Shown: positions 17,947 to 26,746 of the stretch, piece after piece
How the letters are laid out: every line of letters begins with the position of its first letter
How positions within the stretch are numbered: the stretch's first letter is position 1
DNA from: Fidelibacterota bacterium
GTDB taxonomy: Bacteria; Fidelibacterota; UBA8477; JABMPR01
Assembly (NCBI GenBank): GCA_021734325.1
Contig: JAIPJF010000004.1
Coordinates: forward strand, 1-64,000
Length of the DNA stretch: 64,000 nt
Reading direction: 5' to 3'
Made by a program: the position numbers and the translations under genes
The notes under the pieces: model-generated
What the model was told of the DNA's origin: nothing
Databases searched by the model: none
Seen by the model: only the letters and a program-made list of their open reading frames with translations

Positions 17947-19113
17947 ATGAACACCTTTAAAAAAAATATTGATAAAATTGAAGCCCTCAACTTGAGTGGT
18001 TACGGTCATGATTTTCTCCTGACCTGGGACAAAAGCAAGGATGAGCTGGAGGCAACCCTCCTGCTGGCTGAACTACTGAAAGAGCGGCACCGCCAGGGAA
18101 AACCGAATCTGGTTTTCGATTCCGGGTTGGCCGTCTCCATTTTTCGAGACAACTCAACCCGGACCCGATTCAGCTTTGCATCTGCAGCCAATGCCCTCGG
18201 TTTGGCCGTCTCTGATATGGATGAGGAAAAATCGCAAGTCTCCCATGGTGAAACCGTTCGGGAAACAGCCAATATGATCTCTTTTATGACGCGGGTGATC
18301 GGGATCCGTGATGACATGTATCTGGGTGAAGGTCATACGTATATGAAGGAAGTCTCTGAGGCTGTGCAGACCGGCTTCGAAGAAGGAGTCCTTCACAATC
18401 GGCCGGGGTTGATCAATCTTCAGAGCGATATTGACCATCCCACACAAAGCATGTCCGATCTGGCCATGTTGAAGCAATATTTTGGTTCTCTGGATAATTT
18501 GAAAGGCAAAAAGATCGCCATGTCCTGGGCCTATTCGCCGAGCTATGGGAAACCACTTTCAGTACCTCAGGGAATTATTGGTCTGCTTACACGATATGGC
18601 ATGGATGTCACTCTGGCCCATCCCGAGGGCTATAGTCTTATTCCTGACGTCATTGATCTGGCCGACAAGCAGGCTCATGATTCAGGCGGTTCATTCACGG
18701 TGGTGAACTCAATGGAAGAGGCTTTTACCGATGCCGATGTTGTATATCCAAAATCATGGGCGCCCTTTCATGTCATGGAGCAAAGAACTGAGCTTTTAAA
18801 AGAGGGTGACAAAGCTGGTTTAAAAACGCTTGAGCAAAACTGTCTTGCAAACAACGCCAAATTCCTGGAATGGGAGTGTAGCGAGGAGAAGATGGCGCTT
18901 ACAAAAGCCGGAGAAGCACTTTATATGCACTGCTTGCCTGCGGATATCACAGGTGTGAGTTGTGCACAGGGTGAGGTAAGTGCAGCTGTCTTTGATAAGT
19001 ATCGCCGAGACACCTACCTGGAGGCATCCTACAAACCATTTATTATTGCTGCCATGATGTTTCTGACCAGCTTGAAAGATCCAATGGCAAAAGTTGATCT
19101 CCTGGGGGTCTAG
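17947..19113 (+). CDS. ygeW: YgeW-type knotted carbamoyltransferase
   Basis: A 388-residue relative of aspartate/ornithine carbamoyltransferases, nearest in style to E. coli YgeW (396 residues). The carbamoyl-phosphate loop is DNSTRTRFSF (68-77). DHPTQSMSDLAML (near 160), SWAYSPSYGKPLS and MHCLPADI complete the signature. The C-terminal domain has the long insert typical of this knotted group. In purine clusters it probably works in the direction of carbamoyl phosphate formation from a ureido compound (inference). Carbamate kinase, which would turn this into ATP, is not in the window. It is separated from ygeY by a palindrome. Confidence 0.93.
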   Translation: MNTFKKNIDKIEALNLSGYGHDFLLTWDKSKDELEATLLLAELLKERHRQGKPNLVFDSGLAVSIFRDNSTRTRFSFASAANALGLAVSDMDEEKSQVSHGETVRETANMISFMTRVIGIRDDMYLGEGHTYMKEVSEAVQTGFEEGVLHNRPGLINLQSDIDHPTQSMSDLAMLKQYFGSLDNLKGKKIAMSWAYSPSYGKPLSVPQGIIGLLTRYGMDVTLAHPEGYSLIPDVIDLADKQAHDSGGSFTVVNSMEEAFTDADVVYPKSWAPFHVMEQRTELLKEGDKAGLKTLEQNCLANNAKFLEWECSEEKMALTKAGEALYMHCLPADITGVSCAQGEVSAAVFDKYRRDTYLEASYKPFIIAAMMFLTSLKDPMAKVDLLGV

Positions 19114-19251
19114 CCATTTTGATCTTCACGATGAAACAAACGAACTTAACGAATTTAGATCATCAGGCGTTTACGGATCTACTTGCTATGACTCGAAGAC
19201 TTTGTAGAATTCTTCATAGAATTCGTTGTAAATCATAAAAGGAAATATTAC

Positions 19252-20715
19252 GTGAACACAGACCAAGTATTAAGAAACACCATCCAACGCTGCAGGGAAA
19301 AGAATATCATTATTCCGACCTATAAGCAGATGGCCAATCCTGAACTTATTCCCGAAGGTATTAAATCTGAGCTTTCTCAGATCGGCCTGTGGGATTTGAA
19401 TCCTAGAAATCTGTTCAGAATCACCTGGCAAAACGAACCCGTGTCCCAGGGTGGCGGATTTGGTGGAGTGAACTACCTGGAATTACCCACCGAATTAACT
19501 GGTACGAAGGCACGGATCATTGTTTTGGTCGGTAAATTCTTTCCCACGGGTGCCCACAAAGTGGGTGCCACATTTGGACCGCTGGTTGAAAAATTGATCT
19601 CCGGTCATTTTGACCCAACCCGACAGAAAGCGCTCTGGCCCTCCACCGGAAATTACTGTCGCGGTGGTGCTTATGACGGTTACCTCCTGGGCTGTCCATC
19701 CATTGCCGTACTCCCTGAGGAAATGTCCCGAGAACGCTATGACTGGCTTGAAAAGGTTGGCTCTGAGATCATTCGCACCCAGGGCGGCGAAGCCAATGTC
19801 AAGGAGATCTATGACAAGGTCAAAGAATTGAAAGCAGCACGTGGGGATGAAATTGTCGTATTGAATCAATTCGATGAGATCGGTAACCCACTTTGGCACT
19901 ATGCTGTCACCGGTCCAGCCATGGAAAAAGTCTTCAAGGGGATAAATAGTGGATCGAACCGATTCAGCGGGCTCTTCCTCACCCAGGGTTCTGCAGGAAC
20001 TTTAGGTTCGGCAGATTATTTACGAACCAAATTCCCCTTCATCAAAGTGGCTGCCGGGGAGGCTCTCCAGGTTCCAACACTGTTACAGAATGGTTTTGGT
20101 GCCCACCGCATCGAGGGAATTGGCGACAAACACGTCCCCTGGATCCACAACATGAAGAATATGGATATGGTGATCGGTGTGGATGATAATATATCCATCA
20201 ACCTGCTCCGACTTTTTAATGAAAAAACGGGTCATGGACTCCTCAAGTCAAAGCACATCGATCCTGAACTCGTAAATAAACTGGACTATCTGGGGATTTC
20301 AAGTATTGCCAATATTGCCGGTGCCATCAAAATGGCCAAGTACTATGAGTATAACGAAAATGATGTGGTATTCACCGTGGCCACAGATTCCATGGAAATG
20401 TATCAGTCCAGACTTGTTGAACTTCAGGAACAACTCGGGGACTATACAGAGATCCAGGCCAATGTTGATTTTGAACGTTATCTCCAGGGAATTAATGATG
20501 AAGGTGTCATGGAATTGTCCTATCGAGACAAAAAACGCATGCACAATCTGAAATATTTTACCTGGGTTGAGCAGCAAGGCAAAACGGTTGAAGAACTGGA
20601 TGCCCAGTGGTATGATGATAGCTATTGGTCCTCCAGATTCTCCCTGGTTGATGATTGGGATGCAAAAATAGAAGCGTTTAATGCAGAATCGGGTTTGCTG
20701 AAAAGATATGTTTAG
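19252..20715 (+). CDS. Fold-type-II PLP enzyme in the purine cluster
   Basis: A 487-residue PLP-dependent enzyme of the tryptophan synthase beta / cysteine synthase superfamily. The putative Schiff-base lysine is Lys103 in PTGAHKVGATFG, the substrate loop is STGNYCRGG (131-139), and the phosphate-binding glycine loop is GSAGTLGSADY (246-256). An extra C-terminal region of about 130 residues is rich in aromatic and acidic residues. It is not YgeX (about 398 residues, with a different active-site lysine context) but occupies its position next to ygeW. Likely a beta-elimination or ammonia-lyase activity on a diaminopropionate-type intermediate (inference). The start is GTG with AGGAAA upstream. 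The 138-bp gap before it contains an imperfectly placed inverted repeat, AACGAATT/AATTCGTT (19148 and 19220). Confidence 0.85.
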   Translation: MNTDQVLRNTIQRCREKNIIIPTYKQMANPELIPEGIKSELSQIGLWDLNPRNLFRITWQNEPVSQGGGFGGVNYLELPTELTGTKARIIVLVGKFFPTGAHKVGATFGPLVEKLISGHFDPTRQKALWPSTGNYCRGGAYDGYLLGCPSIAVLPEEMSRERYDWLEKVGSEIIRTQGGEANVKEIYDKVKELKAARGDEIVVLNQFDEIGNPLWHYAVTGPAMEKVFKGINSGSNRFSGLFLTQGSAGTLGSADYLRTKFPFIKVAAGEALQVPTLLQNGFGAHRIEGIGDKHVPWIHNMKNMDMVIGVDDNISINLLRLFNEKTGHGLLKSKHIDPELVNKLDYLGISSIANIAGAIKMAKYYEYNENDVVFTVATDSMEMYQSRLVELQEQLGDYTEIQANVDFERYLQGINDEGVMELSYRDKKRMHNLKYFTWVEQQGKTVEELDAQWYDDSYWSSRFSLVDDWDAKIEAFNAESGLLKRYV

Positions 20716-20756
20716 ATGATGATCGGCAATCAGACCATGATGGGTAGAGATCAAAG

Positions 20757-21992
20757 ATGAAAGCAGATACTATTGTAGGATTACAGTGTCATTTCTGTGA
20801 TGCCATGATCCCGGTGAAACCCTTCCGGTATACCTGTCCAGACTGTGACAATAATCTTGATTTTATCTATGATTATGAACGCATCCAAAACAGTTGGTCA
20901 AAAAATGGGCTTAAACAAAATCCAGACCCATCTATCTGGCGCTATTTACCCCTATTGCCTGTCTCGAAAGCCCCGGGAAACACCTCACTTCGGGTAGGTG
21001 GAACTCCGCTGGTGAATTTCCCCAAAATTGCTGACAAATATCTGCTAGCCAGTTTCCAGATCAAGGATGACAGCCGGAACCCCTCGGGTTCACTCAAAGA
21101 TCGGGCTAGCGAATTGGGAATTCGACATGCGAAGGAACAGGGAAAAACCACCCTGGTTGCTGCATCAACGGGCAACGCCGGATCATCCCTGGCGGCGCTG
21201 GCGGCCCACCACGGAGTCAAAAGTGTCATCTTTGCCCCAGCCTCAGCTCCCATTGCCAAACTAACCCAGATCAGGCAGCACGGCGCCAGACTTGTCCCTG
21301 TAGAGGCGAATTACGACCGGGCTTTCGATCTGGCTCTTGAATGGGCGATCAAGCACGATCATTACTCACGCAACACCGGCATCAACCCTGTTTTATCTGA
21401 GGGCAAAAAAACCGTCGCTCTGGAAATTGCTGAACAAAGTGCCTGGCAAGTGCCAGAACATATTTTTGTCCCCGTAGGCGATGGGTGCATAATTTCGGGG
21501 GTTTACAAAGGCTTTGCAGATCTGCTGGCGCTGGGATGGATTCAAAAACTCCCCCGACTCCATGCAGTCCAGGCTGAAGGGTCAGCGGCCATTGTCAATA
21601 GCCTGAACCATAATAGTGAAATTTTAGCTGTCGAAGCTAAAACGGTAGCCGATAGCATTAGCGTAGATTTTCCCCGTGATGGTTTGAAAGCAAGAAGAGC
21701 CATCAAAAAGAGCAGTGGCTCCGGCATTACAGTGAGCGACACAGCGATTCTGGAAGCACAAAAGGAATTGTCCCGAACCACAGGCATTTTTGCTGAACCA
21801 GCAGCAGCCGCAGCCTATGCCGGCTTCCTCAAGGCGGCCAGGGATGACTTAATTAAGGCTGGTGAAAAAGTTGTTGTACTGATGACTGGAAACGGATTGA
21901 AGGATATCATTGCTGCTCAGTCAGGCCTCGGGAAAATTGAGTCTGTAAAAGCAGATTTAAGTGAAATTGAAGACTATTTGAAGAACCAATGA
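20757..21992 (+). CDS. Threonine synthase-like PLP enzyme with zinc-ribbon N-terminus
   Basis: A 411-residue fold-type-II PLP enzyme. The N-terminus has a rubredoxin-like pair, Cys11xxCys14 and Cys27xxCys30, as in archaeal-type threonine synthases. DDSRNPSGSLKDRA places the Schiff-base lysine at Lys114, followed by STGNAGSSLAA (137-147) and VPVGDGCIISG (phosphate loop). Family membership suggests threonine synthase, but its place inside a purine operon, directly after another PLP enzyme and overlapping the next FeS gene by ATGA, argues for a catabolic lyase, for example replacing YgeX. Whether the genome has another thrC with homoserine kinase would help decide. Confidence 0.85.
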   Translation: MKADTIVGLQCHFCDAMIPVKPFRYTCPDCDNNLDFIYDYERIQNSWSKNGLKQNPDPSIWRYLPLLPVSKAPGNTSLRVGGTPLVNFPKIADKYLLASFQIKDDSRNPSGSLKDRASELGIRHAKEQGKTTLVAASTGNAGSSLAALAAHHGVKSVIFAPASAPIAKLTQIRQHGARLVPVEANYDRAFDLALEWAIKHDHYSRNTGINPVLSEGKKTVALEIAEQSAWQVPEHIFVPVGDGCIISGVYKGFADLLALGWIQKLPRLHAVQAEGSAAIVNSLNHNSEILAVEAKTVADSISVDFPRDGLKARRAIKKSSGSGITVSDTAILEAQKELSRTTGIFAEPAAAAAYAGFLKAARDDLIKAGEKVVVLMTGNGLKDIIAAQSGLGKIESVKADLSEIEDYLKNQ

Positions 21993-22477
21993 TGTTGTAT
22001 CATCCCAAACCAGATCGTTTCAACCTTTCCCTCACCGTTAATGGGGAGGTGGTTGAGCGCGAAATTGTCACCCATCTCAGACTCCTGGATTTTCTCAGGG
22101 ATGAGCTCCGATTGACTGGCACCAAGGAGGTTTGCGGCGAAGGGGAATGTGGGGCCTGCACCATCATCATGGATGGCAAGACCGTTAATTCCTGTCTCAT
22201 TCTGGCAGTGGAGGCTCATGGCCATGAGATCATCACCATCGAAGGTCTCGCCAATATGGATGAGCTTACAGACCTGCAACGTTCATTTGAAGACCATCAT
22301 GCTGTTCAATGTGGATACTGTATACCCGGTATGGTGCTTACAGGGGAAAAATTATTGGATAGAAATCCTCACCCAACGCGGGAGGAGATAAAGCACGAAT
22401 TGTCTGGAAATATCTGTCGTTGTACCGGTTATCATAAGATCATTGATGCGATAGAGCATGCCGGAGATACTGAATGA
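21989..22477 (+). CDS. Xanthine dehydrogenase-family 2Fe-2S subunit (first set)
   Basis: A 162-residue iron-sulfur subunit that passes electrons from molybdenum to FAD. The plant-type cluster ligands are Cys49, Cys54, Cys57 and Cys69; the C-terminal helical cluster ligands are Cys108, Cys111, Cys143 and Cys145 (CGYC and CRC). It overlaps the threonine synthase-like gene by four bases and the FAD subunit by four bases, so the three are tightly coupled. The most likely catalytic partner is the large subunit at 13067-15331, since the second set has its own FeS protein. Confidence 0.95.
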   Translation: MMLYHPKPDRFNLSLTVNGEVVEREIVTHLRLLDFLRDELRLTGTKEVCGEGECGACTIIMDGKTVNSCLILAVEAHGHEIITIEGLANMDELTDLQRSFEDHHAVQCGYCIPGMVLTGEKLLDRNPHPTREEIKHELSGNICRCTGYHKIIDAIEHAGDTE

Positions 22478-23295
22478 GATATTATTCTCCTGCATCACTC
22501 AAGGAATTTTTTAAGATAAGCTCACAATGTCCGAATGGGCAGAAGACCTTCCTGGCAGGGGGTACAGATCTAATGCCCTGCTATGAGCAGGGAACCCCAC
22601 TTCCAGATCATCTGATCGATTTAAAGCATTTGAGAGACCTCCATTCAATTTCAGTGACGGAGAATACGCTTATCATTGGCGCTCTCACAACCATTCAGGA
22701 CCTCCATGACCACCCGCTCATCCAGGGTGAATTTGTTGCACTGTACCAGGCTACCCATGAATTCGCTGGCGCTCAGATAAGGCATCGGGGAACCATTGGC
22801 GGAAATATTTGTAACGCTTCACCAGCCGGTGATCTTCTTCCGCCCCTGTATGCATTTGATGCCCAGCTCATATTGACTGGTCCACAGGCTGAACGACACT
22901 TGCCTATCCATGAATTTATCCTTGGACCTGGTAAAACAGCACTTCTGGAGAATGAGATTCTGACATCTATTTCACTTAATCGCAAGCGCCTGCGCTCTCA
23001 ATTTCAAAAAGTGGGCCTGAGACAATCCATGGCCATCTCTGTCGTCAACCTGGCCTGCACCTGGGAAGAGGATGAGGATGGATTTTCCATGCTGGAAATT
23101 GCTGCTGGTGCTGTAGCTCCCACAGTATTGATATTGAATGCTTTCACTCGTGCCTATTTAGAGAATCCAAAAAAACTCCCAAAACTACTTCAGCTGATCG
23201 ATGAAGCCATTGCACCCATCGATGACATCCGGGCGACAGCGAATTACCGTCGGATGGTTCTAAAAAACCTTATCTGGGCGTTTTTAACAAAATGA
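22474..23295 (+). CDS. Xanthine dehydrogenase-family FAD subunit (first set)
   Basis: A 273-residue FAD_binding_5 protein, similar in size to E. coli YgfM (259). The FAD motifs are FLAGGTDLMP (26-35) and TIGGNICNASPAGDLLPPL (107-125). The C-terminal CO_deh_flav_C half (about 160-260) contains AISVVNLACTW. It hands electrons to an acceptor that may be NAD or, given the next gene, YgfK. It overlaps the 2Fe-2S subunit gene. Confidence 0.94.
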   Translation: MRYYSPASLKEFFKISSQCPNGQKTFLAGGTDLMPCYEQGTPLPDHLIDLKHLRDLHSISVTENTLIIGALTTIQDLHDHPLIQGEFVALYQATHEFAGAQIRHRGTIGGNICNASPAGDLLPPLYAFDAQLILTGPQAERHLPIHEFILGPGKTALLENEILTSISLNRKRLRSQFQKVGLRQSMAISVVNLACTWEEDEDGFSMLEIAAGAVAPTVLILNAFTRAYLENPKKLPKLLQLIDEAIAPIDDIRATANYRRMVLKNLIWAFLTK

Positions 23296-23317
23296 TGTCC
23301 AAGATAGACACTCGTTC

Positions 23318-23341
23318 GGAGGCAATGCATTGCGTCCCTCC
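23318..23341. promoter_or_regulatory. Palindrome before ygfK
   Basis: The 12-bp perfect palindrome GCAATGCATTGC (23322-23333) is framed by GGAGG (23318-23322) and CCTCC (23337-23341). It lies in the 83-bp gap between the FAD subunit and ygfK. It could be a small hairpin or a binding site. Confidence 0.35.
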
Positions 23342-23378
23342 ATTATTGGATTCTAGGAATTTATGGTGAAAAGACAAA

Positions 23379-26300
23379 ATGAGCGATAAACTCCACCCTG
23401 TATCCATTCAGCACCTGATCTCGTGGATGCTTGCCGAATTCAGGACCGATCACCTGTTTGGGATTCACAGAGATCTGTTTTTTGTGCCAAAACCTTCTGA
23501 TCCATTCCAGATGATGCGCTATGGACAAGTGTTGGAGACACCCATCGGCGTTGCTGCCGGTCCCCATACCCAGCTTTCCCAGAACATCATCGCAGCCTGG
23601 CTTTGTGGTGCCAGGTACATGGAGCTCAAGACGGTCCAGACCCTGGATGAACTTGAGATCAGCAAACCCTGTATCGACATGCAGGATGAAGGCTACAATT
23701 GTGAATGGTCCCAGGAGCTTAAACTCGAGCAATCCCTGGACGAATATCTGAATGCCTGGATCGGCATTCACGTTCTAAAAGACCATTTTGGCTGGGAATC
23801 CAGTCAGGATCCCGGGGTGATCTTCAATATGAGTGTCGGTTACAATCTGGCAGGCATGATGCAGCCCAATGTTCAGCATTTCATGGACAGGATGGAAAAC
23901 AGCCAGGAACTCCTTGATCAGAAATTGGATCTGCTCACCTCTGTTTATCCAGGTATAAAAGATTTAAACATCCCTCCCCGAATGACTGACAATGTCACCC
24001 TGTCAACCATGCATGGTTGTCCTCCAGACGAGATCGGACGGATTGCAGCCTATCTGATCAACGAACGCAAACTGCATACCGCAGTCAAGTTGAACCCGAC
24101 CCTTCTCGGTGCCGCGGATTTACGGCAAATCTTGAATCATGATCTGGGATATGATTCTGTTCATGTCCCCGATGAAGCCTTTGATCATGACCTGAAATAC
24201 CCGGATGCCCTCAATTTGATCAACAGCCTCACTAAACAGGCTCAAACTGTTGGGGTAGAATTTGGTCTCAAATTGACCAATACGCTCGAAGTTGAGAATC
24301 ATCGACCAGTCTTCGCGGCACAGGAAAACATGATGTATCTCAGTGGTAGAGCCTTGCATCCGATCAGTATTAATCTGGCTGCCAAACTACAGAATGAGTT
24401 CAAAGGCAAGCTGGATATTTCATTCTCAGCCGGTGCCGATGCCTTTAACATCTCTGATACGCTGGCTTGCAATATGAGACCGATCACGACCTGTACCGAT
24501 GTACTCAAGCCAGGTGGTTATAGTCGTTTGGGACAATATTTGAGTAATCTATCCACATCGATGAATGACACATCCGCTACGAGTCTGGATGAATTCATTG
24601 TAAACCAGGCTCAGAGTGGAGAAGACACCTTGAACTCAGGTCTCGGAAACCTTATGCAATATGCTTCAGCTGTCATCCAAAATCCCCGATATCATAAACA
24701 CAATCATCACTTTGATTCCATTAAGACCCATCGAACACTGAATACCTTTGACTGTATCTCAGCACCCTGTATTGATGCCTGTGCTGCAGATCAGAATATC
24801 CCTGAATATCTCTATCACACCTCCCAAGGCGATTTCAAGTCGGCTTTTGCTGCAATTCAGGATACCAACCCCCTTCCAGGGGTTACCGGTCACGTGTGTG
24901 ATCATCTTTGTCAGCTCAAATGCACCCGGAATAATTATGACTCCCCCCTATTGATCCGCGAGATCAAACGCTTTGTCACAGAGCGCGAGATCGGGAATAA
25001 ACCAGTTGAGACAGGCAATTCATCATCTCACAGTGCCGCCATCATCGGTGCCGGTCCTGCTGGTCTCTCATGTGCCTACTTCCTGGCTCGTGCCGGGGTG
25101 ACCGTTGAAGTCTTTGAAAGTAAATTCTTTGTCGGTGGTATGGTCTCCGATGCCATTCCTGAATTCAGACTGTTGGGTGAAACTATCGATCTGGACATCT
25201 CTGTATTAAGGGAATTAGGTGTTCGATTTCATTTTGGTCGCTCCGTGAGCACAGAGCTATTCACGGAATTGAAAAGTACTCACGATAATATTTTTGTCGG
25301 TGTCGGTGCCCAGATATCCTTGAAGCTTGGTATCAGTGGTGAAAATCTATCTGGCATTCTCGATCCTCTGAAATTTTTATCTGCCGTACGCCAGGGAGAC
25401 CGTCCAGAGCTGGGAAGTAATGTCGCCATCATCGGTGGTGGCAATACGGCCATGGATGCTGCCCGCACGGCGCTTCGATTATCCGAAGGGAAAGGTGCTG
25501 TCAACATTATTTATCGGCGGACCCGATCTGAGATGCCGGCAGATATTGATGAGATCGAAGCCGCGCTGGCCGAGGGCATCACCTTCCATGAATTGATCAC
25601 CCCCCTGTCATTTACAGGGACTGACAGAGTGATCCATATCCATTGCCAGAAAATGGTGCTGGGTGAGCCCGATGCCAGCGGTCGCCGCCGCCCTGTTCCT
25701 CTGGAAGGAGAAACTTTCGATATTCCAGTGGACACCGTGATTCCAGCCATTGGACAAGCCCTAAACGTAGATTTTATTGATGATAAAGCCCTCACAGTAA
25801 ACCCGGAGACGTGCATGACCCAGATTCCCGGTGTCTATGCCGGCGGCGATGCCGTGCGGGGTGCCTCCAGTGTCATCAATGCCATCGGAGATGGTCAAAT
25901 AGCAGCCAGACAGATATTGAAGGGCATGGGTGAAAAGGGCTCCCTTCTGGAGAACAAGCCAAGAGTGCTTTCCATCGCTGAGATCCAGAAAAAGGCTGCT
26001 ATTCGTGAATATGGTATTGAGCCACCTCATGAGCACACAGAACTCACTTCGGATTTTCCCCTGGTTCACAGGACCTTGACCGAGGAAGAGGCTGTCCACG
26101 AAGCCAGTCGCTGTCTTTTGTGTGATGACTTTTGCAGTGTCTGTGTTGGTGTCTGCCCTAACCTGGCGAATCTGACCTATTATGCAAACCCAGAGACCTA
26201 TCCTGTTCAGGAAGCAAGCTATTCAGATGAAGAATTGCAGATCAAAGATGCGGGGCTATTTAGGGTTGACCAGGAGCCACAAGTGCTAAATATTGGCGAT

Positions 26301-26666
26301 TTCTGCAATGAATGCGGCAACTGTACAACCTTTTGCCCCACAGCCGGCGATCCCTATAAAGACAAGCCACGAATTCACCTCTCCGAAAAGAGTTTTGAGG
26401 AGGCTGATTCCGGATATCACTTCAAAGGGAAGTCATTGATCTACAAACATAATGATTACCATGCTCTGCTATCCCATCACGACGGGGAATACCTTTTTCT
26501 TGCTCCTGATGTCAGGTTGCTGCTCAATGACAAAACCAAGCTGATCAAAGATCTGCATTTTGAAATAAAACCTGGTATTTTTAATACCCGAGAAGCTTTG
26601 GAGATGATCGTTCTGTTTGAAAGCCTGATAGACAATCCGATCATTAATCAGGGTTTACCTTATTGA
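23379..26666 (+). CDS. ygfK: YgfK-type FeS flavoprotein
   Basis: 1095 residues, somewhat longer than E. coli YgfK (1032), historically named putative selenate reductase subunit. Residues 1-440 are a dihydroorotate/dihydropyrimidine-dehydrogenase-like barrel (TPIGVAAGPHTQLSQN; STMHGCPPDEIG). Residues 455-525 are a GltD-like FeS domain with CISAPCIDAC and HVCDHLCQLKC. The FAD fold starts near 554 (IIGAGPAGLSCA) and the NAD(P) fold near 683 (IIGGGNTAMDAAR). C-terminal clusters are CSVCVGVCP (918) and FCNECGNCTTFCP (973). The layout parallels dihydropyrimidine dehydrogenase with the modules in a different order, so reduction of a purine double bond such as that of urate is a fair hypothesis. Cytoplasmic. 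Confidence 0.93.
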   Translation: MSDKLHPVSIQHLISWMLAEFRTDHLFGIHRDLFFVPKPSDPFQMMRYGQVLETPIGVAAGPHTQLSQNIIAAWLCGARYMELKTVQTLDELEISKPCIDMQDEGYNCEWSQELKLEQSLDEYLNAWIGIHVLKDHFGWESSQDPGVIFNMSVGYNLAGMMQPNVQHFMDRMENSQELLDQKLDLLTSVYPGIKDLNIPPRMTDNVTLSTMHGCPPDEIGRIAAYLINERKLHTAVKLNPTLLGAADLRQILNHDLGYDSVHVPDEAFDHDLKYPDALNLINSLTKQAQTVGVEFGLKLTNTLEVENHRPVFAAQENMMYLSGRALHPISINLAAKLQNEFKGKLDISFSAGADAFNISDTLACNMRPITTCTDVLKPGGYSRLGQYLSNLSTSMNDTSATSLDEFIVNQAQSGEDTLNSGLGNLMQYASAVIQNPRYHKHNHHFDSIKTHRTLNTFDCISAPCIDACAADQNIPEYLYHTSQGDFKSAFAAIQDTNPLPGVTGHVCDHLCQLKCTRNNYDSPLLIREIKRFVTEREIGNKPVETGNSSSHSAAIIGAGPAGLSCAYFLARAGVTVEVFESKFFVGGMVSDAIPEFRLLGETIDLDISVLRELGVRFHFGRSVSTELFTELKSTHDNIFVGVGAQISLKLGISGENLSGILDPLKFLSAVRQGDRPELGSNVAIIGGGNTAMDAARTALRLSEGKGAVNIIYRRTRSEMPADIDEIEAALAEGITFHELITPLSFTGTDRVIHIHCQKMVLGEPDASGRRRPVPLEGETFDIPVDTVIPAIGQALNVDFIDDKALTVNPETCMTQIPGVYAGGDAVRGASSVINAIGDGQIAARQILKGMGEKGSLLENKPRVLSIAEIQKKAAIREYGIEPPHEHTELTSDFPLVHRTLTEEEAVHEASRCLLCDDFCSVCVGVCPNLANLTYYANPETYPVQEASYSDEELQIKDAGLFRVDQEPQVLNIGDFCNECGNCTTFCPTAGDPYKDKPRIHLSEKSFEEADSGYHFKGKSLIYKHNDYHALLSHHDGEYLFLAPDVRLLLNDKTKLIKDLHFEIKPGIFNTREALEMIVLFESLIDNPIINQGLPY

Positions 26667-26746
26667 AAGATAATATTTGTTTTAATACATTAACATCGTT
26701 GCTGCGCAGAAAACCAGCCCGGCATAAAATTAACTAAGAAGATTTA

